Of a stretch of 64,000 nucleotides of DNA, positions 52,696-61,254 are shown piece by piece. The DNA is taken from contig NZ_JWTA01000019.1 in NCBI RefSeq assembly GCF_000813825.1, forward strand, positions 33,288 to 97,287, given 5' to 3'. This stretch comes from Chryseobacterium taiwanense. Its GTDB lineage: Bacteria; Bacteroidota; Bacteroidia; Flavobacteriales; Weeksellaceae. The notes below the pieces were generated by a model. It did no database searches, had not been told where the DNA came from, and saw nothing but the letters and a program-made list of their open reading frames with translations. Made by a program: the position numbers and the translations under genes. The first letter of the stretch is position 1. Each line of letters begins with the position of its first letter.

Positions 52696-53463
52696 TTATA
52701 ATTGTATGATTTGTAAAAACTCTTCAATAAACAAATTCATTTTTGTAGCTTTTAAAAGATGTGATTCTGCCGGTAACAAGCTGGATCTGAAAATACTGTT
52801 ATTCATATCATCAGATTCTTTACGGAATTTTTTGCTGTCCATAATCCTAGTATTCATGATGTTAAGCTGGAGTTCTATAATTACCTTTTCATAAATATCA
52901 TATAATCCTGTTTTTTCACGTCCATCAGTCTGATTCCAGAACAACCAGATGGATTGCTGCCTACTGTCATTTTCTGTTTGTGGTAATCCTAAAAAGGCTT
53001 TAGTAAAGCCTAAAGTGCTTTCTACAACCAGACGGTCAGCAGTTAAAGGAGCAAAGATAAAGTCCATAGCTTTTAATGTACTGAGGACACCCTTTGTGTT
53101 AGCAGTTCCAGGAAGATCAAAAAAAATAACATCAGGAACAATAGTCGTTTGTTGTAAATAATCTGATGCGGATTCTAGTGCTGTATCTGCTTTTGTTCTA
53201 ATAATAGGATATGCTTTTTTGTTAAGGTGTTGAAACTGCTTCATTGCTACCTTTTTGTAATAATCATTCACCATGATTGTCTTTTTATCACGCTCTCTCA
53301 TATTACTTAAACTATATTGTGGAAAATCACAATCTATAACCAGTATATTATACCCTAAACGGTAGTGAAGCATACTCGCCAGGAGGGTTGTGATAGTTGA
53401 TTTTCCAACACCTCCCTTTTGTGTAGAAAAACTTATTTTCAATGTTTTCTTTATTGTTTCCAT
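52696..53463 (-). CDS. traA: ParA-family ATPase (TraA)
   Basis: 255 residues with deviant Walker A KGGVGKST (K21 near N-terminus), Walker A' and B in IDCDFPQYS and VIFFDLPGT. It is a Soj/ParA-like ATPase, called TraA in CTnDOT. It starts the minus-strand traA-D group; the region upstream (53464-54046) is shared with the divergent mob genes. Likely role: partitioning of the circular form or positioning of the transfer complex. Confidence 0.9.
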   Translation of the reverse strand: METIKKTLKISFSTQKGGVGKSTITTLLASMLHYRLGYNILVIDCDFPQYSLSNMRERDKKTIMVNDYYKKVAMKQFQHLNKKAYPIIRTKADTALESASDYLQQTTIVPDVIFFDLPGTANTKGVLSTLKAMDFIFAPLTADRLVVESTLGFTKAFLGLPQTENDSRQQSIWLFWNQTDGREKTGLYDIYEKVIIELQLNIMNTRIMDSKKFRKESDDMNNSIFRSSLLPAESHLLKATKMNLFIEEFLQIIQL

Positions 53464-53877
53464 TTTGTGAAATTTTATTGTTATTTTCTTTATTGCTTGT
53501 TTCTATACGTTTATTATTTCTTAGTAGGTCTGTTTTTTTACCTGTTATAAACTTATTTGTATACTTTGAAATATTGTTAATTGTCTGTATGAACTCAGGT
53601 TTTGTAAGTGGTACTGTTGTTTTTAAATATTTAAAAATGCTTTTACATTTTTAAAACTTTACATTTTTATTTCTTGCTTTTTTTACCGCTTGTTTTAAAT
53701 AATACCGTAAATAAAATACCTTTTGAGATCAATGGGTTACTGTATGCATTATCCGGTAGTTTATGGCGCTATTTGGAAACTATGGAAGTTATGAAGTGGA
53801 GCAAATAGGATCTAAATTGCAGTATAGATAAATAGGAGAGCCCACTGGTTTTTGCCAGGTAATCTAAAATGTAATGT

Positions 53878-53985
53878 AAACTGCTTAAGCAGTTTTATCT
53901 GCTATGTTAATAGTGTTCACCTGAACACGGCAAGTTGTGTTTTGAGTGCCTCATAACTGTTTTTTGTGCCTCAAAACAACTTGCC
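53878..53985. other. candidate oriT region with three palindromes
   Basis: Just upstream of mobA: an 18-bp perfect palindrome at 53878-53895 (AAACTGCTTAAGCAGTTT), GTGTTCA-CC-TGAACAC at 53913-53928, and a long inverted repeat GGCAAGTTGTGTTTTGAG (53929-53946) / CTCAAAACAACTTGCC (53970-53985), with TGCCTCA repeated inside. Relaxase genes follow at 54047. This is the layout expected for an origin of transfer. The rest of the 583-bp gap (53464-54046) shows no gene. Confidence 0.6.
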
Positions 53986-54046
53986 CTGCCGGGAGCTTTA
54001 AAACACTCTCCAAAGTCAAGGTTTATAACTGTTAAATAGAAATCTA

Positions 54047-54496
54047 ATGGATAGTCAGGAAAAAAACAATAGAAATAAAGGAGGAAGAAAACCTAAGCTT
54101 GATCCCTCTATTCATCGTTATGTTTTTCGTTTGAATGATGATGAAAATAACAAATTTTTGTCTCTTTTTGAAGCTTCGGGAATGGATAATAAAGCTCGAT
54201 TTATTACTTCTGTACTATTTTCCAAAGAGATTAAAACGGTAAAGATTGACAAAGGATCTGTTGATTTTTATATGAGACTTACATCCTTTTATTCTCAATT
54301 CAGAGCAGTAGGCGTTAATTATAATCAGGTTGTCAAATTATTATATACTCATTTTACCGAAAAAAAAGCCGCTGCATTTTTATATCGATTGGAAAAACAA
54401 ACTGTTGAACTTACTATTTTATGTCGAAAAATCATTGAATTGGCAAATGAATTTAACTCAATTCATCATAGAAAATTGAAAGAAAATGATCGCTAA
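54047..54496 (+). CDS. mobA: MobA-type mobilisation accessory protein
   Basis: 149 residues. N-terminal basic NKGGRKPKLDPSIHRYVFRLNDDENNKFLSLFEASGM is the ribbon-helix-helix-like DNA-binding part seen in relaxosome accessory proteins; the helical C-terminus has VGVNYNQVVKLLYTHF, the MobC/MobA-family motif. Overlaps the relaxase start by 11 bases. It likely binds oriT and recruits the relaxase. Confidence 0.88.
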   Translation: MDSQEKNNRNKGGRKPKLDPSIHRYVFRLNDDENNKFLSLFEASGMDNKARFITSVLFSKEIKTVKIDKGSVDFYMRLTSFYSQFRAVGVNYNQVVKLLYTHFTEKKAAAFLYRLEKQTVELTILCRKIIELANEFNSIHHRKLKENDR

Positions 54497-55769
54497 AATT
54501 GGACGAAGCAGCAAGTTATATGGTGCATTGGCTTACAATCATCTTAAAGTTGATCAGGGAAATGCAAAAATATTATTTACCAATAATATGATTGAAACTC
54601 CAGACAATAAATATACAATTCCAAAGCTGATTGAATCTTTTGAACCTTATTTAGCGGCCAATAAAAACACAGAAAAACACACACTGCACATATCACTTAA
54701 TCCAGATCCGAATGATAGAGTAAGCGATACTGATTTTGTAAAGATGGCAGAAGATTACATGAATGAAATGGGCTATGGAAAACAACCCTATATCGTATTT
54801 AAACATACCGATATTGACCGAACCCACATTCACATAGTTTCAGTAGGTGTGGATGAATATGGTAAAAAAATCTCAGATAAATTTGAGAAAAAAAGATCAA
54901 TGGAGATATGTAGAAAGCTGGAAAAAAGTTATAATTTACTATCAGCAACACAGCGAAAAGAATCTGAAAATAAGCTGATTTTTAGTCCTGTTGATTACCG
55001 GGCAGGAAATAGTAAAAATCAAATAGCTTCTGTAATTCGAAATGTCGCTGATTATTATTCATTTAAAACGCTTGGAGAGTACAACGCTTTGCTTTCACTT
55101 TTTAATATTAATGCTGAAAAAATTGAGGGTGAATTGCATGGAAAACTACAGCGAGGTTTAGTCTATTTTGCATTAGATAAAAATAAGCAAAAGATTGGGC
55201 ATCCCTTTAAGGCTTCAATCATCGGTAAAATGGCTGGACTGAACGCCTTGGAATCACATTTTTTGAAAAGTAAAGAACTTGTGCTAAACTCCTCTAATAA
55301 ATCTGAAATAAGTGCTATTATTGATTATGCTTTGAAATCGAGTAATAATGAAAGGGCTTTTATTGAGAAAATGAAATCCAAAGGTATTAATACTGTGATA
55401 CGAAGAAATGAAACGGGAAGAATATATGGCATTACATTTATAGACCATAATTTCAGAACCGTCTGGAATGGATCAAGTCTCGGAAAACAGTATTCAGCCA
55501 ACGTATTTAATGATCTTTGGAAGAATCAACAAAACCATAGAAAAACTTCCGATTTAAAACTGCAGGAATGTCAAGCTGCTCTGAAAGAGAAGTCCTTTTC
55601 TACTGAAATCCATTCTTTATTTGGGTTCTTGAGTGGTGAAAATAATAATGACATCTATAGCAATGAAAATTCATTCCCTGGACTTTTACCATTGGTACAA
55701 GGAGAGGATCACGAGAACGAAATTTTTGCACAACAAATGATGAAGCGGAAAAAGAGAAGAAAACGGTAA
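54486..55769 (+). CDS. mobB: MobB relaxase (MobP-like)
   Basis: 427 residues with the relaxase/mobilisation domain at the N-terminus (MIAKIGRSSKLYGALAYN). HTLHISLNP and FKHTDIDRTHIHIVSV carry the metal-binding His residues (H107, H114, H116). The catalytic Tyr cannot be assigned with confidence. It nicks oriT and pilots the strand. The C-terminal 150 residues are less conserved and end in a basic tail. Confidence 0.92.
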   Translation: MIAKIGRSSKLYGALAYNHLKVDQGNAKILFTNNMIETPDNKYTIPKLIESFEPYLAANKNTEKHTLHISLNPDPNDRVSDTDFVKMAEDYMNEMGYGKQPYIVFKHTDIDRTHIHIVSVGVDEYGKKISDKFEKKRSMEICRKLEKSYNLLSATQRKESENKLIFSPVDYRAGNSKNQIASVIRNVADYYSFKTLGEYNALLSLFNINAEKIEGELHGKLQRGLVYFALDKNKQKIGHPFKASIIGKMAGLNALESHFLKSKELVLNSSNKSEISAIIDYALKSSNNERAFIEKMKSKGINTVIRRNETGRIYGITFIDHNFRTVWNGSSLGKQYSANVFNDLWKNQQNHRKTSDLKLQECQAALKEKSFSTEIHSLFGFLSGENNNDIYSNENSFPGLLPLVQGEDHENEIFAQQMMKRKKRRKR

Positions 55770-55783
55770 AATGGTAAATAAAT

Positions 55784-56812
55784 CTATCCTTCTTTTGCTA
55801 TTAGAGCCTGTACTTTTCGCTGCAATTCTTTTTTGTCTGGTAAGTATAGCTGGTATTTTGAAACAAATATTTTATTAGAAATTCCACCCGTTGCATATTC
55901 TACCAAGACTTCATCTTTTTCTGCAGAAAGAATAATTCCTATAGGTTCATTGTCGTCCACTACATTTTCTTCTGATTTGAAGTAGTTTAGGTAAAGGTTC
56001 ATTTGACCAATATCATGATGCTCGACCTCCTTGATTTTTAAATCAATAAGAATAAAACATTTTAGAATACGGTGATAAAATACCAAATCAATATAAAAAT
56101 GCCTTTTCCCTAACGATATTTTGTATTGTCTGCCAACAAACGTAAATCCTTTTCCTAATTCAAGAAGGAACAATTGAAGATTATCAATAATTTTCTGTTC
56201 CAATGCTTTTTCAGTAACCATATTTTCTTGTGAAATCTTTAAAAAATCAAGAATATAAGGGTCTTTTACAGCCTCTTCTACATCGGTAACAATATGCCCA
56301 TGTTCAGAAAGCTTCAGGACTCCTTTTTTATCTTTACTCAAGGCAAGGCGTTCATACAGCGAAGACTTGATCTGACGGTCAAGTTCTCTGTAACCCCAGT
56401 TTTCAATTATTGCCTGTTTTTCATAGAATTTTCTGGAATTTTCATCTGAAATAGCTAACAATGTGATGATGTGGGTCCAACTTAATTTGGCAGGCACTGC
56501 CTGCCATTTTGGATAAGCCAGATAAAAGCGGCGCATATCAAGTATATTACGCCTGCCAAATCCTTTGCCATACCGCTGTTTCAAATCTTTGGAAAGTACT
56601 GCTAATAAATTACTTCCGTATTCAGCTCGTTCCTCACCATGTTGTTCATACTCCACAATGTGCCTGCCGATTTCCCAATTGGATTTCACCAATTCACTGT
56701 TGATGGCTCGCACAGCATTTTGCCTTGCCGTTTCTATAGTTGAACCAATGCTGTCAAGTAGATTATTATAATTTGATTGTAGCGTATTCATCTTGATTTG
56801 TTGTAATGACAA
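55784..56812 (-). CDS. DUF1016/YhcG-like PD-(D/E)XK nuclease (cargo)
   Basis: 342 residues: DUF1016 N-terminal domain (about 15-150; IGRHIVEYEQHGEERAEYG, LSWTHIITLLAI) and a C-terminal nuclease domain with FYIDLVFYHRILKCFILIDLK, where D242 and D257-x-K259 form the PD-(D/E)XK core, and E205 may complete it. Homologues (YhcG) are structurally nuclease-like and often lie near restriction or defence genes. It is inserted antiparallel between mobB and mobC. A role in restriction or defence is inference. Confidence 0.88.
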   Translation of the reverse strand: MSLQQIKMNTLQSNYNNLLDSIGSTIETARQNAVRAINSELVKSNWEIGRHIVEYEQHGEERAEYGSNLLAVLSKDLKQRYGKGFGRRNILDMRRFYLAYPKWQAVPAKLSWTHIITLLAISDENSRKFYEKQAIIENWGYRELDRQIKSSLYERLALSKDKKGVLKLSEHGHIVTDVEEAVKDPYILDFLKISQENMVTEKALEQKIIDNLQLFLLELGKGFTFVGRQYKISLGKRHFYIDLVFYHRILKCFILIDLKIKEVEHHDIGQMNLYLNYFKSEENVVDDNEPIGIILSAEKDEVLVEYATGGISNKIFVSKYQLYLPDKKELQRKVQALIAKEG

Positions 56813-56967
56813 ATGTAAATATTTTCAATAAAGAGCAGGTCATCAGAGAGTGTCTAAATTATGTTTTAAACGATGTCATTAATAGTCAAATGATGCCAAG
56901 AACAGCCTTTGATATTTTCATGAACTGATGACTTCTACATTCATTCCTGAACTTAAAATTGTATCAT

Positions 56968-58968
56968 ATGCAGGGTGAAGACGACTTAAGGGGGCTTGCT
57001 AAAATCATGGGATTTATGAGAGCTGTAAGCATTGTAATTGTACTTATGCATCTATACTGGTACTGTTATCACGCTTTTGTAGAACAAGGTTGGACATTGG
57101 AAATTGTCAATACAATACTGACTAATTTTCAAAAGACTACAGGATTGTTTTCTTACCCAATCTATACCAAAGTTTTTGCCTTAGTATTATTGGTTTTAAG
57201 CTGTCTTGGAACCAAAGGAGTGAAAGATGAGAAAATTACATGGGCAAAAATTACTAAAGTATTAATCATTGGTTTTCTGTTGTATTTTTTCAATTTTCCT
57301 TTATTGAAGCTAAATTTGTTTCTAGGGACAGTTCTTTACTTCATTTCAATTTCTGGCGGATACATTTTTCTCATGGTGGGCGGATTATGGATGCACAGAC
57401 TATTGACCAATAACTTAATGGAAGATGTGTTCAATAATGAGAATGAAAGCTTTATGCAGGAAACGAAGTTAATGGAAAATGAATACTCCGTTAATTTACC
57501 CACTAAGTTTTATTACAACGGAAAATGGAATCAGGGATGGATCAATATTGTTAATCCTTTCAGAGCCACTATTGTTTTAGGAACACCGGGATCGGGAAAA
57601 TCCTACGCCATTGTTAACAATTTTATTAAGCAGCAGATTGAGAAAGGCTTTTCCATGTACATCTATGATTTTAAGTTTGATGATCTTTCGACTATTGCTT
57701 ATAATCACTTATTAAAACATTACGATAAGTATAAGGTTAAACCAAAGTTTTACGTAATTAATTTTGATGATCCGAAGCAAAGTCATCGTTGTAATCCCTT
57801 AGATCCTAATTTCATGACAGATATATCTGATGCTTATGAAGCCGCATACACTATAATGCTGAACCTAAACCGCAGTTGGATACAGAAACAAGGAGACTTT
57901 TTTGTAGAGTCACCAATTATTCTATTAGCCGCAATAATTTGGTTTTTAAAAATTTATGAAGATGGTAAATACTGTACTTTTCCTCATGCCATTGAACTGC
58001 TGAATAAAAAGTATTCCGATGTTTTTACTATTTTAACTTCTTATCCTGATCTTGAAAATTACCTTTCTCCTTTTATGGATGCCTGGCAGGGTGGAGCACA
58101 GGATCAATTACAGGGACAAATTGCATCAGCTAAAATTCCTTTATCCAGAATGATTTCTCCACAACTGTATTGGGTGATGACCGGTGATGACTTTTCATTG
58201 GATATTAATAATCCAAAAGAACCTAAGATTTTATGTGTGGGAAATAATCCCGACAGACAAAATATTTATTCGGCTGCATTGGGATTATATAATTCCCGTA
58301 TCGTAAAGTTGATTAATAAAAAAGGAAAGCTGAAAAGTTCTGTGATTATTGATGAACTTCCGACCATTTATTTCAGAGGATTGGATAATCTGATTGCAAC
58401 GGCAAGAAGTAATAAAGTAGCGGTATGTTTGGGGTTTCAGGATTTCTCTCAGCTGACAAGAGATTATGGTGATAAAGAAAGTAAGGTGATTCAGAACACC
58501 GTGGGTAATATTTTTAGTGGACAGGTAGTAGGCGAGACCGCAAAAAGCCTTTCAGAACGTTTTGGAAAGGTTTTACAAAAGAGACAAAGCATGACCATTA
58601 ACAGAAATGATAAATCCACTTCTATATCTACTCAACTGGACAGTCTAATACCAGCTTCTAAAATATCAACATTAAGTCAAGGAATCTTTGTAGGAGCGGT
58701 ATCTGATAATTTTGATGAACGGATTGAACAGAAAATGTTTCATGCTGAAATTATCGTTGATAATGAAAGCGTTTTAGCAGAAACAAAAAATTATCATAAG
58801 ATACCGGAAATTTTATCTTTTATTAATGAGAATGGAGAGGACATTATGAAGCAGGAAGTTGAAGAAAACTACCTGCGGATTAAGAAGGATATTGTTCAGG
58901 TTGTTGATCATGAAATGAAACGTATTAAGGCTAATCCAGCGTTGCAGCATTTAATACCAAAGGAATAA
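56968..58968 (+). CDS. mobC: type IV coupling protein (MobC; TraG/VirD4-like ATPase)
   Basis: 666 residues from the ATG at 56968. Two or three membrane helices at the N-terminus (about 16-38, 72-84, 98-143), then the ATPase: Walker A GTPGSGKS (K214 counted from the TTG at 56959), FKFDDLSTIAYNH, Walker B VIIDELPTIYFRG, and LGFQDFSQLTRDYG. It couples the relaxosome to the channel. It should follow mobB directly but is separated from it by the nuclease gene. Confidence 0.93.
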   Translation: MQGEDDLRGLAKIMGFMRAVSIVIVLMHLYWYCYHAFVEQGWTLEIVNTILTNFQKTTGLFSYPIYTKVFALVLLVLSCLGTKGVKDEKITWAKITKVLIIGFLLYFFNFPLLKLNLFLGTVLYFISISGGYIFLMVGGLWMHRLLTNNLMEDVFNNENESFMQETKLMENEYSVNLPTKFYYNGKWNQGWINIVNPFRATIVLGTPGSGKSYAIVNNFIKQQIEKGFSMYIYDFKFDDLSTIAYNHLLKHYDKYKVKPKFYVINFDDPKQSHRCNPLDPNFMTDISDAYEAAYTIMLNLNRSWIQKQGDFFVESPIILLAAIIWFLKIYEDGKYCTFPHAIELLNKKYSDVFTILTSYPDLENYLSPFMDAWQGGAQDQLQGQIASAKIPLSRMISPQLYWVMTGDDFSLDINNPKEPKILCVGNNPDRQNIYSAALGLYNSRIVKLINKKGKLKSSVIIDELPTIYFRGLDNLIATARSNKVAVCLGFQDFSQLTRDYGDKESKVIQNTVGNIFSGQVVGETAKSLSERFGKVLQKRQSMTINRNDKSTSISTQLDSLIPASKISTLSQGIFVGAVSDNFDERIEQKMFHAEIIVDNESVLAETKNYHKIPEILSFINENGEDIMKQEVEENYLRIKKDIVQVVDHEMKRIKANPALQHLIPKE

Positions 58969-58981
58969 ATTATAAATTAAA

Positions 58982-59041
58982 AATCCCCGATGTACGGGGA
59001 TAAAAACTAATAACCATGAAAACTCAAATTAAACATGAGAA
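58982..59041 (+). ncRNA. hairpin plus conserved segment, copy 2 (possible structured RNA)
   Basis: ATCCCCG (58982-58988) pairs with CGGGGAT (58994-59000), followed at once by the 40-base stretch shared with 51511-51549. Sequence of the stem is unrelated to copy 1 while the pairing is kept. It lies 13 bp after the mobC stop, before the convergent topB gene. Confidence 0.5.
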
Positions 59042-59149
59042 TCGGGTACAAATTTAAAACAAATGATGGTGTTTTCCTATTTACAGCATCTATGAGCTTT
59101 ATAAATTATGTTTGTTTTATCATACGATAGCATAGAAAATCATTTCAAC

Positions 59150-61225
59150 TTATTTCTCGTTTCTTTCGAATTCAAATAAGCATTCACCTTTGTCCTTACA
59201 TATTATATAAGCATTAAAACTTTTTCCAGATTTACTTTTCATCCCCTTAAGTAATGATGTCTTCCCCTTATTGATTAGGTTTTCGATGTCTGTTACTGAA
59301 ATGTGAATGCCACAAATATTTCGTAGCTGTAGCCAATTGCAAAGTTGGTCAGGACATTGTACGATGTTTTCTCGAATCATCAAATACTGAATTTTGCATT
59401 GAGGACAGAGAAGGTCGGGCAGATGAGGTTTTTCAATGTGAATTTGCAGTAATTCTTTCGTGACAGATTGTGTATAGTTTTCAATGTGTTTTTGAAATTC
59501 TGCTGCACTCAATGTATTGCTCTCTATATCCTGCATAGCCAGTTCCCATTCGGCAGTCAAAGAAACATTAGCTATTTTTTTATCTTTTACCAGATCATAT
59601 ACTTGTAAGCCTATGGTTGTGGGAATAAGTAATTTTTTTTCTCTTTTGATATACTCTCTGTGAACTAAGGTCTCGATAATGGATGCCCGCGTTGACGGAG
59701 TGCCGATTCCTATATTTTTTAAGATGTTTCGTTCGTCTTCTTTTTCAATTTTTTTTCCTGCGTTTTCCATAACAGACAGTAAGCTTCCTTCTGTATAAAG
59801 ACTTGGGGCAGAGGTTTTCTTTTCAAGAATACTAATCGTTTTAATTTTTAATTCTACTCCTTCTCTTAATTCTGGAAACTCCTGAACCATTTCGGAGATA
59901 TTTGAAAAAATACCATGGATAGCTCGCCATCCCATTTGTAATATCTTAGCTCCTTTTGCAAAAAAATCGTAGTGAAGCATCTGTAACCGGATCGTTGTGA
60001 TTTCTTTAATACAAGGCTGGGAAACAACCTCAAGCAACCGGAAAGCAATTAGATCATATATGGCATTTTCTTTTGCAGTAAGCACTGAAGGAATTTTTTC
60101 AGTAGGGAGTAATCCGTGATGATCAGTAACTTCACCATTATTCACGATTTTTTTATTGAAGTTTCCCCAAGGAATTATGCTTGCCGCCTTTTTATAAAGT
60201 TCTTTTTGCTGTAAAATTCTAAGGAGGGCTGGGATTTCCGGCCATACATCTTCCGGAATGTACTGACTGCCTGTCCGTGGATAGGTGATGAATTTTTTTT
60301 CATAGAGGCTTTGCGCTATATTCAGGGTTTCCTCGGCGCTAAAGTTCAGTTTCTTGTTGGCCTCCTTTTGCAAGCTTGTCAAATCAAATAGAAGAGGAGC
60401 GTATTCTGTTACAGTTTCTGAATGAATTGAATTGACCGTTGCTGTAGTTCGGTTTCTTTCAAACGATTTTACAAGGTCTTCCGCTTGTTTTTTTTCTGTG
60501 AATCTTAGTTGTCCAAGACTTTTGAATTCAATAAAATCTTTTTGATGCATCAGTTCGATTTGCCAGTATTGCTGACTGGTAAAGTCTCTGTTTTCCTGAT
60601 AACGCTGGCAGATTAAAGCCAATGTCGGAGTCTGAACTCTTCCTAGTGAATACACACCATCATCTGCTGCTATAGTTAATGCCTGTGTGGTATTGATACC
60701 TAATAACCAATCAGCTCTGCTACGACATTGAGCAGATTGGAACAATTCATCATATTGATATCCCGGTTTTAAGTTTTGAAAACCTTGCTTAATAGCTTTT
60801 TCAGTTAAAGAACTGATCCATAATCTTTCAAATGGTTTTTTACAGTTTAAATATTCATAGATGTATCTAAAAATCAGTTCACCTTCTCTTCCGGCATCCG
60901 TAGCTACGATAATGCTCTCGCATGCAGCAAACAATTTTTCGATTGTTTTCAATTGTTTGAATGCCCCTGTTTCAGTTTCCAATCGTTTACCTTTTTTTAC
61001 TTTTCTGATTACTAATTTAAAAGGGGCAGGTATAATCGGTAAAGCTTGTTTGTTAAAAGTTGAAATTCCATAATCTTCCGGCATTCCCAAGACGATTAAA
61101 TGACCAAAAGCCCAGGTAACGGCATAGCCATTACCCGTTATATATCCATCTTTCCTTTCTGTTGCTCCCAAAACCATAGCAATTTCTCTGGCAACACTCG
61201 GTTTTTCTGCTAATACTACTTTCAT
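59150..61225 (-). CDS. topB: DNA topoisomerase III
   Basis: 691 residues, type IA topoisomerase. TOPRIM at N-terminus (MKVVLAEKPSVAREIA, and ATDAGREGELIFRYI), active-site Tyr315 in TYPRTGSQYIP, and C-terminal zinc-ribbon CPQCKIQYLM...CPDQLCNW. Element-borne TopB proteins are a regular part of CTnDOT-type ICEs, and probably resolve intermediates of transfer or replication. Followed by the 464-residue gene upstream (30 bp gap), same strand. Confidence 0.95.
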   Translation of the reverse strand: MKVVLAEKPSVAREIAMVLGATERKDGYITGNGYAVTWAFGHLIVLGMPEDYGISTFNKQALPIIPAPFKLVIRKVKKGKRLETETGAFKQLKTIEKLFAACESIIVATDAGREGELIFRYIYEYLNCKKPFERLWISSLTEKAIKQGFQNLKPGYQYDELFQSAQCRSRADWLLGINTTQALTIAADDGVYSLGRVQTPTLALICQRYQENRDFTSQQYWQIELMHQKDFIEFKSLGQLRFTEKKQAEDLVKSFERNRTTATVNSIHSETVTEYAPLLFDLTSLQKEANKKLNFSAEETLNIAQSLYEKKFITYPRTGSQYIPEDVWPEIPALLRILQQKELYKKAASIIPWGNFNKKIVNNGEVTDHHGLLPTEKIPSVLTAKENAIYDLIAFRLLEVVSQPCIKEITTIRLQMLHYDFFAKGAKILQMGWRAIHGIFSNISEMVQEFPELREGVELKIKTISILEKKTSAPSLYTEGSLLSVMENAGKKIEKEDERNILKNIGIGTPSTRASIIETLVHREYIKREKKLLIPTTIGLQVYDLVKDKKIANVSLTAEWELAMQDIESNTLSAAEFQKHIENYTQSVTKELLQIHIEKPHLPDLLCPQCKIQYLMIRENIVQCPDQLCNWLQLRNICGIHISVTDIENLINKGKTSLLKGMKSKSGKSFNAYIICKDKGECLFEFERNEK

Positions 61226-61254
61226 ATTAATTTAATATTGATTGGTCAGTATTA

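Noticed and set aside
53442..53654. 70-codon hydrophobic frame upstream of parA
   Set aside because: A Leu/Phe/Val-rich product of AT-rich leader DNA, overlapping the parA start in antisense; no support from motifs.
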